Source: JBGRQB01 sp041725875
GTDB taxonomy: Bacteria > Bacteroidota > Ignavibacteria > Ignavibacteriales > Melioribacteraceae
NCBI GenBank assembly: GCA_041725875.1
Contig: JBGRQB010000055.1
Coordinates: forward strand, 1 to 22,968
DNA length: 22,968 bases
Direction of reading: 5' to 3'
Shown here: positions 15,651-22,968 of the stretch, in pieces
How positions within the stretch are numbered: the first letter of the stretch is position 1
How the letters are laid out: every line of letters begins with the position of its first letter
Notes under the pieces: model-generated
What the model was told of the DNA's origin: nothing
Seen by the model: only the letters and a program-made list of their open reading frames with translations
Databases searched by the model: none
Position numbers and translations under genes: made by a program

Positions 15651-17987
15651 CTATTTTAGATAAAGCATTTTTTTACTTACTGATTTATCTTTCCAGGTTA
15701 ATCTGTAGAAATAGATACCACTTGCAAAGTTAGTAGCATCCCAGTCAACAATGTGTTTACCCGGAGTCTGATTTTCATCCACAATAGTATCAACCAATTT
15801 ACCAATTGAATTGTAAATAGTCAGTTTTACGTGACCATCTTCAGGTAAACTGTAAGATATTTTTGTTACAGGATTAAAAGGATTAGGGTAGTTGTTATCA
15901 AGTTCAAATTGAGTAGGAACTTTATTTTCAACTTCGTCATCAGTAATATCGGAAGTTTTGTTAAGAGCTACGTAATCTGACTGTTTAACCCACACTGCAA
16001 ATCCGCGCTTAGGAGCTTTAACAAATACGCGTCCGTCAGCCTGGACCTGAGTAGTTTGAGAATTATCAAGAGCATTAACCAAAGTAGTATTTGCCCAGTT
16101 GCTGTAACCAGAAGGAGAACTGTCAACCCAAAGACCAATTTCCTGAGTATCGTGATTATTGATTACAACAATAGCACCATCTTTGGTTCCGTTACCCTGT
16201 CTTCTTGCAACATAAGCGTGATAAGTATAACCTGTAGGATACGGGTTACCAATATCACTAAGCACTGCTACTGATCCGCCAAGATATGTTTTTCTGATTT
16301 TTATCAGATTGTTGATGTCTGTCTGAAGCGAAGCAGCTGCCTGAGTAGTGTAATTCTGGTTATGTGCATCCTGCTGCAGAACATTATAATAATGAGAATA
16401 AAATACACAAGGGCGTCCTTCGTGAGTAAGAAGATAGGCATAACCCATTTTGTGATCTTTTGTAACCCATTTGTCGTGCTCTTTACCAGTATCGTGGTTA
16501 TCAAGGAAAGTTACAACCTGAGTACCTGAAAGACTGTTACCATTTGAGTTTCTTATCATACCTGCGTGGTTTAGCCATTTCATATCATAGCTGCTCTGGT
16601 TGCCGTTACACATATCAGTTAAAGTAGATTTAAGCGGGAAGTCAAAACCATCTGCATCTGCGCCATAACCTGCAAGTGCATTTACCCAGTTTTTAATTCT
16701 GTATGCAGAACCCCAGTATTCACCAACAATAAATCTTTGTGAGCCGTTAAGTTTTGGAAGATTGTTAATCCATTCGGCTGCAAAAGATTCCTGGAATCCT
16801 CTTACAAAATCTAATCTGTAACCATCAAAACCAATCTGGTTTGAAAGCCACACACCCCAGTCTTTTAATCTGGTTTTAACTGTTGTGTTAAAGGTGTTAA
16901 GGTCATTACCAAAGAATTTTGTATTGGTAATAATTTCATCACTGCCCGGGAATCCCAGCCAGTCGCTGTTATCAACCGGATGGAAGTGGGTATAATTCCA
17001 GGTATAGTTTTTTTCACCTGTACCTGTGTGATTAGGATAAGTAATACCTGTGTTTGTTCTTGCCTGAAGAGTTGAACCGCTCAGGTTTGAACCATTGTGC
17101 CATACAGCAACAGGATAATAGCCGTTGTTTTGTGAAGTCCACTGCCATTCCCAGTTTCCTGAGCCGTCAGTACCTTCTTTTTTAGCTGTTAACTTGATTA
17201 CTATATCGTGCTGTGAAGATAAAGTGATTTTGTATTCATCGATATCGGAAGTTGATTCGATGTGCGCACGGACGGTTTTACCTGAAGTACTGAACGTATT
17301 AAACTGGCCTCCGCCGTTGTTTGGTTCATTTTCCCAGAAATAACTTCCTGAAGAACCGCTTCCTGTCCAGTCAATTTCAAGATCATAACCACGTTCCGTT
17401 TTGTTTGCCTGCCAGTTAAGGAGATATCCTTTAATCTGGATATAATAATCTCCCGGCTGTGCGTTCGGAATTACCCATTTAATTTCATCTGTAGGGTAAG
17501 ATTGATGTTGGGTGCCACTTACTTTAGCTTCATTAAATACATAATTTTTTACAGCCGGATTGTTTTCAGATTCACTGTCGCCTGTATAAATATGATTTAA
17601 TACAATATCAGCATAAACTTTAATACCGTTATTGTGCATTGAGGTAATCATTGAAGCAAGTTCTGCACGACTTCCGAATCTTGTTTCAACTGTTCCTTTC
17701 TGATTGTAGTTACCAAGATCATAATGATCAAAGATCCCGTAACCCATATCGTTGATTCCAAAGTTACCTTTTGCAGGAGAGGGAACCCAGATACCAGTAA
17801 AACCGGCGTTATTCATTGCGGTTGCTTTACCGGAAAGGTTATCCCACCAGGTACCGTTAAAAGAACTGGCGTTTACCGGAACATCCCAGTAAAATGCCTG
17901 CATCATTACATCGTTTTGCCCAAAGGAATGATTAGAACATAGCATAATAATTCCTAACAGGACGGAATAAAATCTCAAAGATTTCAT
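15651..17987 (-). CDS. Secreted GH13 alpha-amylase with T9SS sorting domain
   Basis: A 778-residue protein. The frame stays open back to 18224, but the ATG at 17985-17987 is chosen: GGAGGA lies just upstream, it begins a clean signal peptide (MKSLRFYSVLLGIIMLCSNHSFGQ), and the longer form would overlap purC. GH13 regions: ADIVLNH (Asp127), GYRLDFV (nucleophile Asp393), VGEYWG (acid/base Glu423) and FLDNHDT (His498-Asp499). Between regions I and II, residues ~165-320 form an unusually long domain B insert rich in Trp, Gly and beta-strand patterns, possibly a carbohydrate-binding sandwich. The C-terminus (~697-778) is a Type IX secretion sorting domain with NYPNPFNPVTKI, the GKLVDTIV strand and ASGIYFYRL. 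It should degrade starch outside the cell. Confidence 0.94.
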   Translation of the reverse strand: MKSLRFYSVLLGIIMLCSNHSFGQNDVMMQAFYWDVPVNASSFNGTWWDNLSGKATAMNNAGFTGIWVPSPAKGNFGINDMGYGIFDHYDLGNYNQKGTVETRFGSRAELASMITSMHNNGIKVYADIVLNHIYTGDSESENNPAVKNYVFNEAKVSGTQHQSYPTDEIKWVIPNAQPGDYYIQIKGYLLNWQANKTERGYDLEIDWTGSGSSGSYFWENEPNNGGGQFNTFSTSGKTVRAHIESTSDIDEYKITLSSQHDIVIKLTAKKEGTDGSGNWEWQWTSQNNGYYPVAVWHNGSNLSGSTLQARTNTGITYPNHTGTGEKNYTWNYTHFHPVDNSDWLGFPGSDEIITNTKFFGNDLNTFNTTVKTRLKDWGVWLSNQIGFDGYRLDFVRGFQESFAAEWINNLPKLNGSQRFIVGEYWGSAYRIKNWVNALAGYGADADGFDFPLKSTLTDMCNGNQSSYDMKWLNHAGMIRNSNGNSLSGTQVVTFLDNHDTGKEHDKWVTKDHKMGYAYLLTHEGRPCVFYSHYYNVLQQDAHNQNYTTQAAASLQTDINNLIKIRKTYLGGSVAVLSDIGNPYPTGYTYHAYVARRQGNGTKDGAIVVINNHDTQEIGLWVDSSPSGYSNWANTTLVNALDNSQTTQVQADGRVFVKAPKRGFAVWVKQSDYVALNKTSDITDDEVENKVPTQFELDNNYPNPFNPVTKISYSLPEDGHVKLTIYNSIGKLVDTIVDENQTPGKHIVDWDATNFASGIYFYRLTWKDKSVSKKMLYLK

Positions 17988-18122
17988 AATTCCTCCAATT
18001 AAAATTATAAAATTAGGTTTATGCTCCTCATTCAAAATCACATTGGTAACTTGCAATTTAATAAAAAAAAATTGATTTGAAAATGGCCTGGAAAATTTTA
18101 GTTTGGCAATAACTAATAACTG

Positions 18123-18153
18123 TTGAATTAGGAATCTTACCTGATTATATTTG
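18123..18153 (+). promoter_or_regulatory. Bacteroidota-type promoter of the purC-recA operon
   Basis: TTG (18123-18125), a 20-base spacer, TATATTTG (18146-18153): an exact TTG-N20-TAnnTTTG match. It lies 35 bases before purC, in the divergent gap shared with the amylase. No comparably good motif was found for the amylase strand. Confidence 0.6.
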
Positions 18154-18187
18154 AATTTTAATTTTTCAAAGATAAAACGGGAAAAAA

Positions 18188-19084
18188 ATGGAGCCGAAAG
18201 TAGTTTTACAAACTGATTTTCCAACTTTAAAACTTTTCAAGCGAGGTAAGGTTCGCGATCTTTATGATTTAGGCGAATATTACCTGGTTGTTTCTACAGA
18301 CAGATTATCCGCTTTTGATGTTATTTTGAATCAGGGAATTCCTTATAAAGGAATGGTTCTTACAAAAATTTCAGAATTCTGGTTCAACTTTTCAAAAGAT
18401 ATTATTGATAATCATTTAATTACAACAGATGTTGACGAGTTCCCTGAAGAATGTAAAGAATATGCAGATATTCTTCGCGGAAGATCCATGCTTGTAAAAA
18501 AATGTGAATTAATTCCAATTGAAAGTATTGTAAGAGGATATATTACAGGATCCGGATTAAAAGATTACCAGAAAACAGGGATGGTTTGCGGAATTAAACT
18601 TCCTGAAGGATTAATTGAATCGGAAAAACTTGCCGAACCAATTTACACTCCTTCAACCAAAGCCGATATTGGTGATCACGATGAAAATATTTCATCTGAA
18701 AAAGCAATTGAAATTATTGGCGAAGAAGCATTTAACAAAATAAAAACCGCTACTTTGGAAATTTTCAAAAAAGCTTCTGATTATGCTGCACAAAAAGGAA
18801 TTATCCTTGCAGATACAAAAATGGAATTTGGTTACTATGATGGTAAAGTAATTTTGATAGATGAATTACTTACGCCGGACAGTTCCCGTTTCTGGCCTGC
18901 TGATGATTACGAAAAAGGTAAAAGTCAGAGCAGTTTCGACAAACAATATGTACGCGATTATCTGAAGTCAATAAACTTCAATAACCAGCCGCCGGCTCCG
19001 GATCTTCCGGAAGAAGTTATTAAAAATACTTCAGAAAAATATATAGATGCTTTATACAGATTATCTGGCGAAAGACTCGACTAA
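18188..19084 (+). CDS. purC: Phosphoribosylaminoimidazole-succinocarboxamide synthase (SAICAR synthetase)
   Basis: A 298-residue enzyme of purine synthesis. It joins CAIR and aspartate, using ATP, to give SAICAR. Family motifs are clear: RGKVRDLYDLG near the N-terminus (ATP-binding loop), STDRLSAFDVILNQGIPYKG, ECIxIE-like CELIPIESIVRGYITGSG, and IDELLTPDSSRFWPADDY near the C-terminus. The length matches the long (yeast-like) type found in many Bacteroidota. It leads an operon with at least six further genes: its stop TAA overlaps the ATG of the next gene (TAATG). The promoter is at 18123-18153. Confidence 0.97.
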   Translation: MEPKVVLQTDFPTLKLFKRGKVRDLYDLGEYYLVVSTDRLSAFDVILNQGIPYKGMVLTKISEFWFNFSKDIIDNHLITTDVDEFPEECKEYADILRGRSMLVKKCELIPIESIVRGYITGSGLKDYQKTGMVCGIKLPEGLIESEKLAEPIYTPSTKADIGDHDENISSEKAIEIIGEEAFNKIKTATLEIFKKASDYAAQKGIILADTKMEFGYYDGKVILIDELLTPDSSRFWPADDYEKGKSQSSFDKQYVRDYLKSINFNNQPPAPDLPEEVIKNTSEKYIDALYRLSGERLD

Positions 19085-19371
19085 TGGTTCCCGTTAAGAT
19101 AAAAATTGAAGATGAAGCATTAAAAATTTATTGGGACAATAATTCCGAGAGCAAGATAAAACTTGTTAATCTCAGGGATAATTGTCCCTGTGCTTTTTGT
19201 AAAAAAGAGCAGGATGAAAGAGACGAAAACTATATTCCTCTTTATATCGGCGATCAGATAACAATTGATAAAATTATCCCTGTGGGTAATTATGCAATAA
19301 AAATTATCTGGAAAGACGGTCACAGCACGGGAATGTACGATTTTGAGTATTTAAGAAAATTTAAGGATTAA
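19084..19371 (+). CDS. DUF971 / gamma-butyrobetaine hydroxylase-like N-terminal domain protein
   Basis: A 95-residue protein of the DUF971 family. The zinc site known from the N-terminal domain of human gamma-butyrobetaine dioxygenase (three Cys and one His) is present: Cys34, Cys36 and Cys39 in LRDNCPCAFC, and His80 in WKDGHSTGMYDFEYL. There is no oxygenase domain, so it is a stand-alone zinc module. Such short proteins occur widely in bacteria and have been linked to FeS-related functions, but the role is not settled. It overlaps purC by one base and is followed after 10 bases by pgsA, so it is in the operon. Confidence 0.88.
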   Translation: MVPVKIKIEDEALKIYWDNNSESKIKLVNLRDNCPCAFCKKEQDERDENYIPLYIGDQITIDKIIPVGNYAIKIIWKDGHSTGMYDFEYLRKFKD

Positions 19372-19381
19372 CAGTTAGTTT

Positions 19382-19981
19382 ATGATTCTGCCAAATCAGC
19401 TTACAGTATTAAGAATAATTTTAACTCCGGTATTTCTGTTTTTCTTTCTGATGGAAGATCCGATTTATAAACAGATTTCTGTTGTTATCTTTATTATTGC
19501 AGCTATTACCGACTGGTACGATGGCTGGCTTGCCAGAAAATTTAACTACATCACGGAATGGGGAAAGTTTCTCGATCCTCTTGCCGATAAAATATTAACC
19601 TCAACTGCATTTTTTGCATTTGTGGCGCTCGATGTTCTGGAACTGTGGATGGTAATTGCAATTGTTATCCGCGATGTTATTGTTACGGGATTAAGACTTT
19701 ATGCCGATTTTAACAAAAGAGCTTTTGCAACCAGCAGATCTGCAAAATGGAAAACATTTTTACAAATGGCATTCCTTTATTATTTGCTGCTTATGTATAC
19801 CTTCCAGACAATTGAGCCGTTTTACACAAACAATGCCGAAGTATTTTCAGTTTTAACAGACCCTACTGGCATTTTCTATTCAATGCTTTTAATTACGGTC
19901 TTCACACTTTATACCGGTTTTACTTATTTGTATAAAAACAGATTTCTAATAAAACAGTTATTTGTAATTGAAACTGAATAA
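19382..19981 (+). CDS. pgsA: CDP-diacylglycerol--glycerol-3-phosphate 3-phosphatidyltransferase
   Basis: A 199-residue integral membrane enzyme making phosphatidylglycerol phosphate, the committed step to phosphatidylglycerol. The CDP-alcohol phosphotransferase motif is complete: D44-x-x-D47-G48-x-x-A51-R52, then G61 and D65-x-x-x-D69 (TDWYDGWLARKF, GKFLDPLADK). Several hydrophobic helices surround it, and the N-terminus MILPNQLTVLRIILTP is typical. Its end overlaps the start of pgpA, the next enzyme of the same pathway. Confidence 0.96.
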   Translation: MILPNQLTVLRIILTPVFLFFFLMEDPIYKQISVVIFIIAAITDWYDGWLARKFNYITEWGKFLDPLADKILTSTAFFAFVALDVLELWMVIAIVIRDVIVTGLRLYADFNKRAFATSRSAKWKTFLQMAFLYYLLLMYTFQTIEPFYTNNAEVFSVLTDPTGIFYSMLLITVFTLYTGFTYLYKNRFLIKQLFVIETE

Positions 19982-20420
19982 TATCGATAAAATTATTGGT
20001 TCCGGATTCTACTCAGGGTTTGTTCCTTTTGCCCCCGGAACAATGGGAAGTTTAGTTGCTTTGGGTATTTATCTTATTCCCGGCTTCGAAACCCCGATAA
20101 TTCATCTGGGCCTGATTTTGATTGTTACAGTCTGGGGAATTTCTATCTCAGACAAATTTGACAAATTTTACGGAAAAGATCCCAAACAATGTGTAATTGA
20201 TGAATTTGCCGGAACCTGGATAAGTCTGTTTCTGGTTCCAAAAGAATTTGTTTTAATTCTCACAGCATTTATTATTTGGCGTATACTCGATATTACCAAA
20301 CCCTGGCCGGCTAACAGACTGGAAAATTTAAAGGGGGGATTGGGTATTATGATGGATGATATTGCTTCTGGAATTTACACTTTCATTATTATGCATATTA
20401 TCATATATTTTACTAACTAA
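19968..20420 (+). CDS. pgpA: Phosphatidylglycerophosphatase A
   Basis: A 150-residue membrane protein that removes the phosphate from phosphatidylglycerol phosphate. Conserved blocks: FVPFAPGTMGSLVAL (~18-32), CVIDEFAGTWISL (75-87, Asp78-Glu79), FIIWRILDITKPWP (101-114) and LKGGLGIMMDDIASG (121-135, Asp130-Asp131), all typical of PgpA. Start is TTG at 19968, inside the last codons of pgsA (14-base overlap); no in-frame ATG precedes the first conserved block, so the TTG is preferred. The overlap implies coupled translation with its pathway partner. Confidence 0.92.
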   Translation: MKLNNIDKIIGSGFYSGFVPFAPGTMGSLVALGIYLIPGFETPIIHLGLILIVTVWGISISDKFDKFYGKDPKQCVIDEFAGTWISLFLVPKEFVLILTAFIIWRILDITKPWPANRLENLKGGLGIMMDDIASGIYTFIIMHIIIYFTN

Positions 20421-20443
20421 ATCTTGATTACGAGAGAAATTTA

Positions 20444-21703
20444 ATGAAAATACATCTTATTACTATTGGTGACGAAATACTTATAGGACAAACCTTGAAT
20501 ACAAATGCCGCCTTTATAGGTGAGAAACTTACAGATATTCAGGCAAAAGTTATTTCAACCACAGTTGTAGGCGATTCGCGCGAAGCAATAATTAACGCTG
20601 TTGATAATGCGTTTAATTCCGAAGCGGAAATGATTCTGTTGACCGGCGGTCTTGGCCCCACTCACGATGATATCACAAAAAAATGCCTTGTGGAATATTT
20701 CGAAACAACTTATGTAAAAGATGAAGAAACTCTGCAAAACATAAAAGCAATTTTTGCCAGAAGAGGCAGAGAAGTAACACAGGCAAACCAAGATCAGGCA
20801 CTTGTTCCTGAATGTGCAACTATTCTGAAAAACTCCGAAGGCACGGCTCCCGGTTTGTGGTTTGAAAAGAACAACAAAATACTCGTTTCTATGCCGGGCG
20901 TTCCGTTTGAAATGAAAAGTATTTTAACAAATGAAGTTATTCCGCGAATTATTGAAATTCGTCCTCCCAAAAATGAATGTATTAAAATAAAAAATATACT
21001 TACCACCGGAATTCCTGAATCAACTCTTTTTGAAAGAATTGGGGATATTGAAGAATTTTCGGGTCATACAAAAATGGCATTTTTGCCAAATCAGTATGGT
21101 GTAAAACTTCGTCTTACCACCAAAGGAAAAGATGAAAGTGAAGCGCTTAATAACCAGACTGAAGTAGAACAGCGAATAAGAGCACTTGCAGGCAGATATA
21201 TTTTCGGAACCAATGATGAAAATATAGAAGATGTTGTGGGTCGTTTACTTATTGACAGAGACCTCACAATTTCTGTTGCCGAATCCTGCACAGGCGGATT
21301 AATTAGTGCCCGTCTTACAGATGTAAGCGGATCCAGCAGTTATTTTGAACGCGCTATGGTTACGTACAGCAACGGAGCCAAAGTCGAGCATCTTCAGGTT
21401 GATGAAGACTTTATTCACCAGTACGGAGCTGTTAGTCTGGAAGTTGCCAGACAAATGGCAGAAGGCGTTCGTGCAATAAGCGGAACCGATATTGGTATTG
21501 CAGCATCCGGAATTATGGGTCCTACGGGAGATACACCCGGAAAACCTGTGGGGTTAGTTTATATTGGTCTGTGCGACGAAAAAATCTGTACAGCAAAAGA
21601 ATTCCGATTTAACGGAACAAGAAAAAGAAATAAAGAGAGAACTTCTCAGGCGGCGCTTGAAATGCTGCGCAGGCATCTGTTGGGAATTCCTTATGACGAG
21701 TAG
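20444..21703 (+). CDS. cinA: CinA-family protein (MoCF domain plus PncC nicotinamide-nucleotide amidase domain)
   Basis: A 419-residue two-domain protein. The N-terminal molybdopterin-binding-like domain (~1-170) has TIGDEILIGQTLNTN and LLTGGLGPTHDDITKK. The C-terminal CinA/PncC domain (~255-415) has AESCTGGLISARLTDVSGSS, with the active-site Ser281 of the SCTGG motif, and GIMGPTGDTPGKPVG. In characterised relatives the C-terminal domain deamidates nicotinamide mononucleotide (pyridine nucleotide salvage) and the N-terminal one is an ADP-ribose pyrophosphatase. The cinA-thpR-recA order seen here is also known from other bacteria, where cinA and recA are co-transcribed. Its last codons overlap the thpR start. 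Confidence 0.95.
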   Translation: MKIHLITIGDEILIGQTLNTNAAFIGEKLTDIQAKVISTTVVGDSREAIINAVDNAFNSEAEMILLTGGLGPTHDDITKKCLVEYFETTYVKDEETLQNIKAIFARRGREVTQANQDQALVPECATILKNSEGTAPGLWFEKNNKILVSMPGVPFEMKSILTNEVIPRIIEIRPPKNECIKIKNILTTGIPESTLFERIGDIEEFSGHTKMAFLPNQYGVKLRLTTKGKDESEALNNQTEVEQRIRALAGRYIFGTNDENIEDVVGRLLIDRDLTISVAESCTGGLISARLTDVSGSSSYFERAMVTYSNGAKVEHLQVDEDFIHQYGAVSLEVARQMAEGVRAISGTDIGIAASGIMGPTGDTPGKPVGLVYIGLCDEKICTAKEFRFNGTRKRNKERTSQAALEMLRRHLLGIPYDE

Positions 21704-22247
21704 ATTGTTTATTGCTCTGGAAATTCCGGAGGATTTGCTTGATGAGTTTATTGAAATAAGAGACGAAATTTATGGTTCCTGCGAAAGGGTAAAGTGGGAA
21801 CCAAAAGAAAAATTACACATTACACTGAAATTTTTGGGCGACACACCTGAAAGTCTGGAAAAAACTATTTTAGAAAAAATTGAAAAAGTAGTGAACAAAA
21901 GTTCACATATTAATTTAAATTTTAGTAAATTCGGATTGTTCTTTAGAGATAATTCACCAAAAATACTTTGGGCTGGATTTAAACATAGTGAACAACTGAT
22001 AAAAATAGTGAACGAAATTGAAGATGAAATGGAAACAATCGGATTCAAAAAAGAGAAAAGAAAGTTTAAGTCGCACCTCACTTTTTTAAGGTTGCGCGGC
22101 AGGTAAGATATGACCCGCATAAACTATTTTATCGATTCTGACATTTCCGATCTCTTTTTCAAAGCGGAAACTCTAACACTCTACAAAAGTGAGTTACGCA
22201 AAACAGGTTCGGTGTATAAAAAAGTTAAAAGTTTTAAATTGAAATAA
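21693..22247 (+). pseudogene. thpR: RNA 2',3'-cyclic phosphodiesterase (ThpR/LigT family), interrupted by an in-frame UAA
   Basis: The ATG at 21693 lies inside the last codons of cinA. The protein begins MTSRLFIALEIPEDL. Both catalytic HxT motifs of the 2H phosphoesterase family are present: His42-Ile-Thr44 (LHITLKFLGD) and His128-Leu-Thr130 (KSHLTFLRLRGR). Codon 138 is TAA (22104-22106), giving only 137 residues, short for a family of about 180-190. The same frame then continues for 46 more codons that read like the normal ThpR C-terminus (FIDSDISDLFF, AETLTLYKSEL, GSVYKKVKSFKLK) to a TAA at 22245-22247. The total of 184 codons is the family length. An ATG at 22110, four bases after the stop and with AGG nearby, could restart translation and give a split protein. 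Nonsense mutation, sequencing error and split gene cannot be told apart here. Confidence 0.88.
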
Positions 22248-22258
22248 ACGGAGGAAAT

Positions 22259-22968
22259 ATGGCTGCAGAAAAAGACGCCAGATTAAAAATTCTTGAAGAT
22301 GCAATTTCCACAATTGAAAAGGAATATGGAAAAGGTTCCATAATGAAGTTAGGCGACGGGGTAATTAATCACGTTGAAGTGATTCCGACCGGATCGATAT
22401 CTTTAGATAGTGCATTGGGTGTCGGCGGATTTCCTCGAGGCAGAATTATTGAAATTTACGGACCGGAATCATCAGGTAAAACAACAGTTTGTCTGCACGC
22501 TTTAGCAGAAGCGCAAAAAGCCGGTGGTCTGGCAGCTTTTATTGATGTTGAACATGCTCTTGATGTAAGCTATGCAAAAAAACTTGGTGTAGATACTCAC
22601 AATCTTCTTCTTTCACAGCCGGATTATGGCGAGCAGGCACTTGAAATAGTTGATACACTTGTAAGAAGTAACGCTCTTGATATAATTATTGTGGACTCTG
22701 TGGCCGCACTTGTTCCGCGCTCAGAGCTTGAAGGTGATATGGGTGATGCACAAATGGGTGTTCAGGCCAGACTTATGTCACAAGCGCTCAGAAAACTTAC
22801 CGGGGCAATTAATAAATCTAAAACAACAGTCATTTTTACAAACCAGCTTCGTAGTAAAATTGGTGTTATGTTTGGAAATCCTGAAACAACAACAGGTGGT
22901 AATGCACTTAAATTCTACTCATCCATCCGTATGGAAATCCGCCGTGTTGCATCCATTAAAGCACCGTC
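22259..22968 (+). CDS. recA: RecA recombinase (3' end outside window)
   Basis: 236 codons of the strand-exchange ATPase for homologous recombination and SOS induction. Walker A is GPESSGKTT (Lys74), followed by IDVEHALD (the more usual form is IDAEHALD), Walker B IIIVDSVAALVPR, loop L1 ELEGDMGDAQMGVQARLMSQALRKL and loop L2 NQLRSKIGVMFGNPETTTGG. The N-terminus AAEKDARLKILEDAISTIEKEYGKGSIMKLG is canonical. GGAGG lies five bases before the ATG. The start is 11 bases after the thpR frame ends, so it is the last visible gene of the purC operon and may also have its own promoter, which I could not identify. Confidence 0.97.
   Translation, partial: MAAEKDARLKILEDAISTIEKEYGKGSIMKLGDGVINHVEVIPTGSISLDSALGVGGFPRGRIIEIYGPESSGKTTVCLHALAEAQKAGGLAAFIDVEHALDVSYAKKLGVDTHNLLLSQPDYGEQALEIVDTLVRSNALDIIIVDSVAALVPRSELEGDMGDAQMGVQARLMSQALRKLTGAINKSKTTVIFTNQLRSKIGVMFGNPETTTGGNALKFYSSIRMEIRRVASIKAP

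Noticed and set aside
17988..18224. 79-residue N-terminal extension of the amylase
   Set aside because: It would overlap purC and bury the signal peptide; the ATG at 17987 has GGAGGA just upstream and a clean signal peptide.
21564..21692. Longer ThpR start within cinA
   Set aside because: The extra residues are only the shifted frame of the conserved cinA C-terminus; the ATG at 21693 begins the family's usual N-terminus.

Overview
The window looks like chromosome of a low-GC member of the Bacteroidota/Chlorobiota side of the FCB group, most likely an Ignavibacteria-type bacterium. The evidence is: an NPFNP-type Type IX secretion (T9SS) sorting domain at the end of a secreted alpha-amylase; promoter-like TTG-N20-TAnnTTTG motifs characteristic of Bacteroidota sigma factors; long PAS-rich histidine kinases; and an A/T-rich codon bias throughout. 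This placement is inference from sequence character, not from a search.

Layout. Positions 1-4323 are signalling: the 3' part of a histidine kinase, a convergent Crp/Fnr-type regulator, and a large receiver-PAS4-histidine kinase whose kinase core is a close paralogue of the first. Positions 4528-7424 form a two-gene operon for alpha-glucan use (GH13 lipoprotein plus an SLC45-like sugar transporter). It converges on a secreted protein made of two tandem GH2-type sugar-binding sandwiches (7445-8485). Positions 8674-10891 hold an overlapping sensor kinase/OmpR-type regulator pair on the minus strand. TGTCA direct repeats spaced 10-11 bp lie both upstream of this pair and upstream of the neighbouring sugar-binding protein gene, suggesting auto- and co-regulation. 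Positions 10892-11960 carry no credible gene. They are a nest of palindromic intergenic repeats: four related copies facing each other around a ~140-nt hairpin.

After a strong terminator come a POT/PTR2 peptide transporter (minus strand), a serine beta-lactamase-like (S12) protein that has lost its catalytic Ser, Lys and Tyr, an MscS channel, and the T9SS alpha-amylase (minus strand). From 18188 to the right edge runs a compact housekeeping operon: purC, a DUF971 zinc protein, pgsA, pgpA, cinA, thpR, recA. Several of these genes overlap. thpR is interrupted by an in-frame UAA; the remaining codons of a normal-length protein follow in the same frame.

Together: starch or maltodextrin could be cut outside the cell by the T9SS amylase, trimmed in the periplasm by the GH13 lipoprotein, and imported by the SLC45-like transporter. 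I saw no CRISPR array, tRNA, rRNA, transposase or phage gene. The main unusual signals are the repeat nest, the Pho-box-like arrays, the two degenerate ('pseudo') protein domains, and the broken thpR.
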